From positions 19,917 to 83,916 of the forward strand of contig JAPTJF010000275.1 of assembly GCA_029339195.1 (NCBI GenBank): a stretch of DNA of 64,000 bases. The letters run 5' to 3'. Positions 1 through 9,700 of the stretch are shown in pieces. How positions within the stretch are numbered: position 1 is the stretch's first letter; every line of letters starts with the position of its first letter. Origin of the DNA: Micractinium sp. NFX-FRZ (Eukaryota; Chlorophyta; Trebouxiophyceae; Chlorellales; Chlorellaceae). Below the pieces are notes generated by a model. It saw only the letters and a list, made by a program, of their open reading frames with translations. It was not told where the DNA came from and ran no database searches. A program made the position numbers and the translations under genes.

Positions 1-1578
1 GCCCTGGAGCCGCCTCAGCTCGTGTTTGGCCCCAAGCGGGCCGACCCGCTGCGCTCTGGGCTGCTGTTTGGCGACGGCGGCGCAGATGGCGGCGCAGCAG
101 CGGCAGCGGCGGGCCCAGCCGGGGGCGGGCCGCTGCCGCCAGCTAGCGGCAGCGGCGGCGCCTTCAGGTCTCCCGCTCCTCGCCCTGGCTCAGCCCTGCA
201 GCAGCCGCGGCTGTCAACCGGCCCAGGCGGCCCGGCTGGCCGCCCCACACTAGCAGCCGCCACGCCAGGCAGCGCTGGCGCCTTTGCACCGCGGCTTGCA
301 CTTCAGCCGCTGGCCTCGGGCGGGCCGCTGGTGCAGCACCCGTATGCCGCCTCCAGCTTGGCAGATGTCGCGGCTTTCAACCGCAGTGAGGTGGCGGAGC
401 GCATCCGGCGCAGCTTTGATGCCATGGTGGCGCGCAGCCCCATCGGCGGGCACCTGGTGAGCTGCCGCCCCAACTTGGGGCGCTGGTGGGTGCTGCTGCT
501 GAACACCGGGAGTGGGAGGGCTGTGGAGCGGAAGGCAGACAAGAGTCGAAGGCAACACTCCCTGCCCTAATCACGACTTCACATCTTGTTACTACCTGGT
601 GCTAGACTTGCCGGACTGCCCATAATCGTTGCGTTCCTGCAAGCTGTGAGCCAGGGTTCTGTGTCCCTCCTTGCCCTGCCTGCAGCAACTGCGGCTGCGT
701 TACAGCCCGGCACCCGCGGGTGCCGCCGTGCCGTTTGGCAGCCCAGCGCTGTCAGGCGCTCTTCGCAGCCCTGGCATGAGCGCTGGCGCATTTGGCAGCC
801 CAGGTGTGCATGCGCTCCCGGCGCACGGCGCTTTCCGCCAGCCTCCACCGCCTCCCCCGGCATACCTTGGCGGCGTCAACACGCAGGGGGCAGGCTTGGC
901 AGAAGAGCAGCAGGCGCAGAAGCAGGTGCAGGCACAGCAGCCGCCTCGGCAGGCGCCAGAGCAGCAGCAGGAACACTATGTCCGCACCAGCGAGTTTCGG
1001 CACGTGGTGCAGCAGCACAGCCCCTCCTACCAGGCCGTCAGCACGGTGCACACGGTGCACCGCACCACCATGGTGCACCCGGGGGGCGGCACCGCAGGGG
1101 CAGCAGGCAGCGCAGACGGACGCCTGACTCGGACCCTGCATCCGGGCCAGCAGGTGCAGCAGCAGCAGCAACAGCAGCAGCAGGGCTCCTTCTCAGTCAC
1201 TGAACTTCCTGCTGGCAGAGAGCCCCTTGTGGAAGAGCCAGGCAGCACTGAGCACCAACATCCGCAGCAGCAGGAGCAGCGGTGGCAGGATCCAGGTCCG
1301 GAGCTGCAGGCACGGCAGCAGCAGCAGCAGCAGCAGCCTGCTGGCGCGGCTCCCTGGGACCCAGCAGGTCTGCTCCCGCCGCTCCGAACGCAGCGCCAGC
1401 CTGCAGGCGTCCAGCTGGAGCTGGCTCAACAGGAGGGGCAGCTGGAGCCGTCTTGTGGGCAGCAGCAGCAGCAGCCGCCGCAGCTGGTTGAGCAGCCTGG
1501 GCAGCAGGCGCAAAAGCAGCAAGCACCGCAGGCTTCACAGGAGCCGCTGCCGCCGCCACAACTGCAGCAGCATGTTCT

Positions 1579-1619
<41 letters not shown>

Positions 1620-4600
1620 GTCTGCAGGGTGTGCCTCGTCAGACGCCGCCCCCCTGGAGCGCACCCGTGGCCGCCGCGGCAGCAGCCGCAGAGGCAGAAG
1701 AGGCGGTTGCGGCAGCCACTGCCTCCATCTCAGCAGCAGCGGCAGCAGCAGCAGTTGCGGCGGCTGCAGTAGCCTCGCCTGCTGGCGCTGCACCGGCCGC
1801 TGAGGCGATTGCTGCCAAGCAAGCCGTGCTTGGGCTGCTGCAACCGGTGGGGAGCGAGGGTGCATGTGTGGACCCGCAGTCACCCAAGGCAGTCGGTGCA
1901 GCACCCTCACCAGCTGCCAATGGCGGTGCAGCCACCCGAGCGGGCCGCCGGCAGCAGCAGCTGAAGCAGGAGGAGGAGCAACAGGAGCAGCAGAGGAGGC
2001 AGCAGCTGACACGGCAGGAGCAAGAGCAGCAGGAGCAAGAGCAGCAGCAGCTGCTGCAGGATGAGCCAGCTGCAGTACAGGCACCTGCGAAGGCTGCCCC
2101 GGCCAGCAGGGCTGAACAGCCGTCCGCAGCAGGCCGCAGCACCCGCAGGACAACGGGGCGCAGCCAGTCAGCTGCGGCGGTGGAGGCTGCTGCTGCTGCT
2201 GGCATAGGTGCTGGCAGCCAGCAACAATTGGAACAGCGGGCGCACCAGCAGGCACAGCAGCAGCCGGAGCAGCAGCAGCAGCAGGTGCAGGAGGAGCAGC
2301 AGCCGCAGGCATCTGCCAAGCCATCCGCTGCCAAGGCGGCAAGGAAGGCTTCTGAGACCGGCGGTGGCAGCAGCAACAACACAGTTGCAGGGCGCAAGCG
2401 CAGCGCTGCTGCTGCAGCAGCAGCAGCCAGTGCAGCCGACCTGCAGCAAGAGCAGCAACAGAAGCAGAAAGAGCGGCCTGCCAAGGCAGCCCGCAGCGCT
2501 GCCGCCAGGGGCAGTGCTGACAGCAGCCACAAGCCGCCAGCCCCTGCCTCAAGCCTGCACACGGCTGCAGGGGGGGGAGCGGTGGGGGTTGTGGAGCAGA
2601 CACGCAGCGTGCGCAAGCGCATGCCGCCGCTGGCCTTCTGGGCTGGGGAGACCAAGGTAGGCCTGGGATCTTGTTGAGGGTGCAACACGTTTCCAACCTC
2701 TTGCTGCTGCATGCTGCATGCATTCCGCTCTACAGGCCATTGACGAAGCTGCCAACGGGCAAGAATGAGCTCTAATCATGCCCACTCACATTCCTCTGGG
2801 GTTTGCGTCTTCTCGGCTCTTTGCTGCCTCTCTGACCCCACTCCTCCCCTTCCTCCTTGCCCACTCACAGGTGATGGGGTACCTCACAGGTGTCCAGGCT
2901 GTGGTCAACCTCACTGGCTTGGCAGACCAGACTGGTGGCGGCCTCGGGGAGGGGCCGGCTGCCAAGCATGCTGCCGGCAAGCCCACACCCGGCAAGCCTG
3001 TGGCCAGTAAACCCACCGCCAGCCAGCAGCCGACCTCCCCTAGCAAGCCTGCAGCAGCTAAGCCAGAGGCCAGCAAGCCAGCTGCCAGCAAGCCAGCGCC
3101 CTCAGCGGCAGGAGCTAGCAGAGCTGCCAAGGGAGCTGTGGCAACGGCAGGTGACAAGGCAGGCACAAGGGCAGCGCCGAAGGGTGCATCCAGCACTAAG
3201 CAGGCGGTAGCGGTGCCCGGCAAGCACCAAACCAAGGCGAAGCAGCCCACGCCAGCAGAGCCAGTTGCAGCAGCAGCACCAGCAGCCGGCAAGGCAGCCA
3301 AGAAGGCTGTCAAATCTGCAGCAGCAGCAGCAGCAGCAGTGCCACCGCCACCCAGCAAGAAGCGGCAGCAGCAGGCTGCTGCCAAGACGGCAGCGCCCAG
3401 GGGCGGCCTTGCCGCCATGGCAGCCGCTGCTGGCGCGCAAGCTGCAGCCGCCTCCGCCAAAGCGGCTGGTGCCGCAGCAGCGGTGGCGGGCGGCAAAGCT
3501 GCTGACATTTTGCAGCCAGATGCAGCAGCTACTACTGTGGGCGGCGCTGGCAAGCAGGCGGGCACAGCAGTAGTGCTGCAGGCACCGGCGTCGCCAGGGC
3601 AGGTGCCACAGGGCCCTCTGCCAGAGGTGCCGGGGGTGCGCCCTGAGACAGTGCGCCGTATCGCTCAGCTGCCTCGGTCCAGCCGGCGCAAGTGTGGCGA
3701 GTGCAAAATCTGCAGTAACCCCAAGGTAGGCACCTCCCTGCGTCCCTGCTTTGCCCTCCCTTTCAGCTTCCGAGCACCCTCATGTCTTTGCTCCCTGGCC
3801 TGGGGCCTGGCGCACTCGCCTGCCTGTGTCCTGTGTGTGGGGGGATGTGTGAGGCTTAGCGCACCCCTGCCTGACTTTGCGTACCCTCCGGCTGCATGTC
3901 ACCGTGGAAAGCCTGCTGCCTTAGCACTGTTCATACAGGTTGCCGCTGATGCACCGTCTGCGCATGCTCTTGCCTGCTCTCGTCCCTGCAGTACAAGAAG
4001 AAGTGCCTGGTGGCTCAGGCCCTGGACGCCTTGTCAGACGAGCAGCTGAGCCTGCAGGGTGCAGCAGAGGGGCTGCAGCAGCTGGGCACGCCGCAGCGGC
4101 AGCAGCAGGCAGCAGCAGCAGCTGGCGGCAGCAAGCAGACCGAAGGCGGCGCTGCCGACCGGGCGCGGGCGGGCGCCCCACCGGCTGGCAAGGGTGGCAA
4201 GAGCGGCGTTGGGGGCAGCAAGAAGCGGGCTGCCCCCGAGCCTCCTGTTGCCGCTGGCGAAGCTGGTGCTGCTGAGCCGGGTGCTGCTATGGAGCCGCCT
4301 GCCAAACGGTGGCGTGGCCGACCTGGCAAGGACGGCCAGCCGGACCGCCAGCGGGATGCCCAGCAGCAGGACCAGGAGGCAGGTCCTTCCAAGCGGTCGC
4401 AGGGCCGGCCACGCAAGGATGGCCAGCCAGCACAGCAGCAGCAGGGGGCACAGCAGCGGGGGCCCCAGCGGCGAGGGGCACAAGAGGTGCCGGCGGGGGT
4501 GCAGCAGGAGGCGGAGGACGAGGACGAGGATGCGCACAGGTGGGATGTCTTGCCGGTGCTGGCTGCTAAAGCCTGTTGCTGCAGTCCGGCCCTGCTTTCG

Positions 4601-4858
4601 TGCGGCTCTATTGCGACATGGTGTGCCTGCACGCTGCCCAGCAAAGCTGATAGCAGGCCACTCCCTTTCTCTTGTGCCTGGCACCGCACCTGCAGGCGAC
4701 TGAGGCAGTTTCTGAAGCCGTGGCGACCGCGGGACCCCAAGCCCGCTGGCCGCAGCGCAGCTGCTGCCGCCGCCGCACCACCGCTGCTGCCGCTGCTACA
4801 GCAGCCGGCAGCGGATGAGGAGGATGGATCTGACCTGGATTGGGATGCAATTGACTAA
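1..4858 (+). CDS. Gln/Ala-rich chromatin protein with CENP-C-like motif, CXXC half-finger and AT-hooks (5' partial)
   Basis: The reading frame is open from base 1, so the start lies upstream. Exons read as 1-456, 686-2656, 2871-3725, 3992-4539 and 4696-4858; all phases join, giving at least 1,330 residues. Most of the protein is low-complexity Gln and Ala tracts, then a long Lys/Pro/Ala-rich stretch. Three short ordered elements stand out. RSVRKRMPPLAFWAGE (about 2610-2650) resembles the CENP-C/KNL2 nucleosome-binding motif. RRKCGECKICSNPK joined to YKKKC across the 3726-3991 intron is a short CXXC-type zinc finger. RWRGRPGKD and RSQGRPRKD are AT-hook-like. The end is acidic (DEEDGSDLDWDAID). 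A nuclear, chromatin-binding role is inferred. No catalytic domain is seen. Confidence 0.75.
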
Positions 4859-4943
4859 GGCTGCACAGCTTGTCGAGTGGCAGGGTGCCCAGCAGGGACG
4901 GCTGGGCTGATGGTGGCGCAAGTTGTTTGGAACTGCAGCTTGC

Positions 4944-4948
4944 TGTAA
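4944..4948 (+). promoter_or_regulatory. TGTAA polyadenylation signal
   Basis: TGTAA lies 86 bases after the stop of the CXXC gene. UGUAA is the usual green-algal poly(A) signal. Confidence 0.5.
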
Positions 4949-5451
4949 TTGCTGTTATCCATGGTCGCTGCCGTGAGGCTGCCCCCACCATGAGCCCTCA
5001 GTAGGCAGCACAGGATAGCAGCGTACCACTGTGCAGATGGTATTGGGGCAGATGCTACGGCAAGTGGGTTGCAGCGACAGCGGCAGAGGCGCCTGCGCCT
5101 AGCCTGCTGCGCCTCGCTGCGGTGGGAGCGGCGCCCTTGCCCCACTTTTTTGAAGCAAGTAGTTGGCGTGGTGTGAAAGAGTCGCCTGCACATTGGGCAC
5201 CTTAGAACGGCGAAGGTGGCGGCAGCGGCGGCAGTGTGGGAGTCCAGCGGGCACCCCTGGACGGGGCTCGCTGAAATTGCTGGTGGCTCCCACTGACGCC
5301 CAGCACAGTGCAGTGCAGTGCAGAAAGATGAATCTGCAGCTGGCTGTCGGGTGCTAAGTGTTCAGATTTGCTGTGCGTGTTGGTGCCCAGCCCATTCAAG
5401 CCCTGCGGTGGGCATGCGCTCCCTTTGCGCGCTCCTTGCGCCACAAAATGC

Positions 5452-5456
5452 TTACA
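5452..5456 (-). promoter_or_regulatory. TGTAA polyadenylation signal (minus strand)
   Basis: TTACA on the plus strand reads TGTAA on the minus strand, about 190 bases after the YdhR-like stop. Confidence 0.45.
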
Positions 5457-5641
5457 GGAGTCCGCTCGCAGACACACACAAAAAAGCTTCCCAGCATTTG
5501 CACACTTTAATCTGTGTTGGTGCAAACAACAACCTCTAGTCGTGAGGCCGCCACCTTCACGTGCGATACACGCACAAGGGCTGGCTGAGGCAGGTTAATA
5601 GAAAGCTCTCGACTGAGTGCGCCGCACGCACAACGGCTGGC

Positions 5642-6142
5642 TCATGCGGGCGGGGGCGCGCTGGTCAGCGTGGCCAGGCCGATGGCCGACAGCTGTTCGT
5701 TCACATCAAACAGCTTGGCATGCACCTCGGGCGTGCCGGAAGACTTGAGGAAGTCGGTCAGCCAGGCCACATAGGCCTCTGCCGAGGGGCGGTCCTGAAA
5801 CAGGTAGATGCCCCCCGCCTCCCCACGCTCCTGGCTGTCAATCCACACCTTCCAAATGAAGCCCGGCTTCTGTGCAATGGTGCGCGCCGTGTCGCGGTAC
5901 GCCTCTGTCTGCGCGTCGCCCCAGGGGCCTGCACTGACAGGACAGCGGGCCGGTGGGCAGTGAGGCGGGTGCAACGGATGTGCCGTCTCGGCGGGTGTGT
6001 CCGCACCAACAGCATGGCAACCTACTGAGAGTGTTTTATGGTGCACTATACAGCACGCAACTGTTGTGGTGTGGCATAGTTGATAGGCCCTGCGCTCACC
6101 GCTGGCAGGGAAGGGGAAGTTGACTTGGATGAGCACCGGCAT
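5642..6142 (-). CDS. YdhR-like putative monooxygenase (ferredoxin-fold dimer family)
   Basis: Two exons, 6142-6100 and 5928-5642, join in phase (G|GC) to give a 109-residue protein. It opens MPVLIQVNFPFPASGPWGDA, which matches the start of the bacterial YdhR family (hydrophobic beta strand, then a G-P-x-GDA turn). The PGFIWKVWIDS and EAGGIYLFQDRPSAEAY blocks and the late KLFDVNEQLSAI block are also family hallmarks. The length equals that of bacterial YdhR (about 100 residues), so the gene is complete. Family members are small alpha/beta-barrel dimers called putative monooxygenases; the substrate is unknown. No targeting peptide is seen, so it is probably cytosolic. The first ATG before the beta strand was taken as the start. 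Confidence 0.88.
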   Translation of the reverse strand: MPVLIQVNFPFPASGERRAYQLCHTTTVACCIVHHKTLSVGCHAVGADTPAETAHPLHPPHCPPARCPVSAGPWGDAQTEAYRDTARTIAQKPGFIWKVWIDSQERGEAGGIYLFQDRPSAEAYVAWLTDFLKSSGTPEVHAKLFDVNEQLSAIGLATLTSAPPPA

Positions 6143-6741
6143 GCTGCGCGCTGTGCCCTGCGCCAAAGGTGGGGGGGAGCAAGTGGAGGTTTGGAGAATA
6201 AGAAGTGGAGGTCTGCACGGGCTAGCCTAGCTCCCCAGGTCCTCCCGTTCAGTGTGGACCACTGAAAGTGAGGGGTGCACGGACATACCAGTGCTGGCGG
6301 TGCTGCCTTTGCCTTGGATCTTGCAGGCCAAACCCTTCGCACCCAGGCAACTAGAGCCAAAGCACGCACAAGCTGCGCGCGCCCACAGGGCCCCTCGACT
6401 GGGGGGGCCACTGGCAGGCACCTGCCTGGCTGGTTGCCTCGTGCAGGCGTGCCGTGTTGGTGCCGTGTCACCACCGAGAGAAGAGAGTGCAGAATGGTGT
6501 TTTCAGGAGTTCTCCTAGGGTTTGGTACTGTCACGCTCTGAGCTGGCAGTGCCAGCACAACTGTTGCAGAACTTGGGAAAACATCCTGCGCTGTTCCCTC
6601 ACTGTATCCCCCTCCCAGATGCCCTCGACCACATGAACCTGCCTTTATCTAGCACTTCTCGTACTGCCAGCCGCGTCAGCGCTTGCTGAGTTGTTGTTAC
6701 AGCGCCGCAGACCGGGCGGGGAGTAGCGGGCACCGTCACTG
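6143..6741. other. Spacer between tandem minus-strand genes
   Basis: This is the likely 5' region of the YdhR-like gene and the 3' UTR of NOL6. No convincing exon was found on either strand. Confidence 0.4.
6697..6701 (-). promoter_or_regulatory. TGTAA polyadenylation signal for NOL6
   Basis: TTACA on the plus strand, about 40 bases beyond the NOL6 stop codon, reads TGTAA on the minus strand. Confidence 0.55.
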
Positions 6742-9700
6742 TCACTGCAGCTGTATTGTGTCCACTAGTCCCGCTCCCAAGTGCAGCGCATCAGCCAGCA
6801 CACCCACAACATCTGGCACAACCGCTGCCGCGCTCAGCCCGCCCTGCTGCTGCTTGCCGTTGGCGCCCGCACCGCCCTGCCGCCGTGCTGCAAGCTCCTC
6901 TGCTGGCTCCGCCTGCTCGCAGCCGACAGGGCACACTAGGTGTGCCTGCTCGGGACGCAGCGGCGCGGCGGCAAATGCTGCAGCCCGCCACTTGAGGGTC
7001 ACTATGCTCCCCCCCACATAGTCTGCACAAACGACAGCAAGGTCCCCCAGCCGCCGCTGCAGCTGCTCGGTGTAGAGGGGCAGGGGGTCGAAGCCAACCA
7101 GCAGCTCGCGCCGCACAGCGTGGTGCCCGCGCGCCTGCAGCACGCCTGCGGGGGGGACAAGGGGAGCAGTCGGTCGGGCGGGGGTGGGGTGAGGCGCCAG
7201 GGGTGCAGGGTATGCTGATGCCCGGCCAGGCTTTCCCGCACAGCCGGAACGCACAGCAGGTGCACAGCAAGCAGGCAAGCACCAAGCGCAGAGCAGTGGA
7301 CCGCAACTGGACAGCTGCAGCCTGCTAGCCAGCCCAGCCGGCTGGCCTGCTCACTTTGGGGGATGCCCTTGAGGATTGCTCGGCTGTGCTTGGCGCCTGC
7401 TGCCTCCGAAGCCGCGGCGGCAGCCAGCTGCGCCAGCTGCTCGTTGGCAGCCTGCAGCGCAGGGCCCAGCTGCCCTCGGGCGGGGGCGGGAGCCTGCTTG
7501 GCTCCAGCCTGGCCCAGCCGCAGGTCGTTGCCGGCATTGGGCAGTGCATCCGAGCGCAGCTTGATGAGGGCGTCATACTCTGGCAGGTCTCTGCTGAACA
7601 CTGCCGCCGCTGCTGCCGCTGGGTCTGCCGCACCGCCAGGCTGGCCGCTGCCGCTGCCGCTGCCTAGAAGAAGCTGCTCCAGGGCTGCCGCAGAGCGCTG
7701 GGCCAGCACCGCGAGGCGGGGCAGGACCTGGGCGCTGGGGCGGCCCACGGTCCATGCGCCGCCTGCGAGGTCGCGGGGGATGGCGATGCAGAGGGCCGCG
7801 GGGGCGGCCCCCTGCTCCCGCCTCACGCTGTGCTGGCGCGCCACGGCGTCACGCTGTGCCGCGCTGAGCTCCGCATTTGGGTCCACCACGAGGGGCTGCA
7901 CGCGCCAGGGGTGCTCTGCCAGCAGCTGCAGGAAGCGGAGCAGGCCGGAGAGGCGGGAGCCGGGGACCGCGGCCGTGGCTGTGGCGCCGCCGGCGCCGCC
8001 GCTGCCGCCGCCGCCCTCGCCGCCCCTGCTGCTGCTGCCCGCTGTGAAGCAGTGTGCCATCAGCAGCTCCACCGCCTCCTCCCCCAAGTGAGGGCTCAGC
8101 AGGTGGGCGCCCACCCAGCGCTTGGCCAGCCGGACGGCCGGCTCAAATGCGGGGTTCTCTCCAGACACGCCTGAAGTGGGTGGGAAAGGAGGGGGACGCA
8201 GCGATTGAGGGAAGTGCGAGGTTAGCAAGCACGCAGCTGGCACGCCCGCCGCCATCCAGGAGCACATGGCTCACTCAGAGCAGCAGGCAGCGGCGCTGCC
8301 CTTGGTGCCCTCGCTTCCAACTGCATCGTTGCACCCACCAGAGATGGCGCCCTGGTGCCAGGCACGCAGCTGCACGTCCTCCTCTGCAAGCATGCGCTCC
8401 GCGCTGCCTGCAGGTCGAGGCGCGGGGTGGAAGGTGCCATGACGGGTGCAGGGGGGTATAGGTCAGGTGGAGGCGGGAGGCAAGGCCTGGTGGCCAACAC
8501 AGACGTGTTTTGGGCCGGGAGCAGGGTGGCCAGGCATGGCAGGTAGACAAGCAGGCGGGCGCAGGACAGAAGAGGAGCAGTCAGGCAGGAGGAGGGGTGT
8601 ACACCGCCCACAGAAAAAGAAGTTGCATGCCCTGACCAGGCTGTTCCCTGCCATCCTTCCGCAACTCACTCAGTTGCAGCGCCTTTTGCTGCATCGCGGC
8701 GTCGCGCTCCGTGTTGAGCAGCAGGCGGAAGGCAAAGCCGTCGGTCAGCACATCCACGCACTCCTCGCTGGCCTGAGGTGTGTGTGCGTGGAGAGGGGGC
8801 GAGAATGGGGAGGCAGCGCGGGTGGAGAGGCACGCTGGGCAAGCAGGACTGGGCGGCGGGAACGAGAGGAGTCAGCACAGGTGGAGAAGCACGCTGGGCA
8901 CAGAGACAGCTCTGGTTGGCACGCCAGAGGGGCACACGTGCTGCGGTTGGCAGCATGCAGCGCAGAGCAGGGTTTGCTAGCCCACAGGCGCGCAACGGTC
9001 CCTGGCTTGCAAGCAGCGCTCTGCTCCACTCTGCCTGCCTGCCCCGCCGCCTGCCCGCCCGCCCCACCTGCGCCTCCATGCCCAGCGTCTGCTGCAGAGT
9101 CGTCGCCAGCTGGCACCCCATGGCGGCCTTCATCTTTTGGAAGGCCTCGGGGCTGTCGGGCCACTTGCCTGCACAGCAGGGCATAGCGTGGGAGCGCGGG
9201 AAAGCGCTCAGCGGGTGCATGCTGCCGGGCGAATGAGGGTGCAGAGGCAGCCCCGTGACCGCTGCCCAGCCAGGCGGCTTGCTCCCCATAGCACGATTTC
9301 CCACACCCGCCCCCTTGAAACTGAATTGTTAAAACAAAATGTTGTTGAATCGGCTTATTGTGCCACATCCAATGGAGTTTTAGTTCACGGTACAGTACAG
9401 GCACACACCTGAGCCCTCCAGCTGGCAGACGAGCTCCACTGGCTGCAGGCAGCGTGCCACGTGGTCGCTGGCCAAAGCGTCGCGCGGCGCCCCTGCCAGC
9501 AGGTGCGGCAGCGGCGGGAAGGCGGCGGTGTGGCGCAGCACGGGCGCCAGCGGCTGCACCGCCACCACACGCAGCGGCAGGGAGTCGGAGGCCAGGCTGC
9601 GCAGCCGCTTGCTGCAGGAGCGGGCGGGGATGAAAGACAAATGGAAAGAAGGGGCTGTGAGCAGACCTGCAAACTTAGTGCTGGGCCAAGTTGGCCCAAA

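Larger units (their letters stand above)
4859..5641. other. Convergent intergenic region
   Basis: This holds the presumed 3' UTRs of two convergent genes. Apart from the two TGTAA signals I see no gene or repeat in it. Confidence 0.5.

Noticed and set aside
1141..1620. CAG repeats as a regulatory or unstable element
   Set aside because: They encode polyglutamine in an open frame and are common in this composition; no further evidence.
1197..2723. Long antisense open frame of 508 codons opposite the Gln-rich exon
   Set aside because: It is a shadow of CAG/GCA repeats, giving Ala/Leu runs with no independent signal.
9313..9400. H/ACA snoRNA
   Set aside because: An H-box-like hexamer exists but two hairpins and a properly placed ACA could not be shown.
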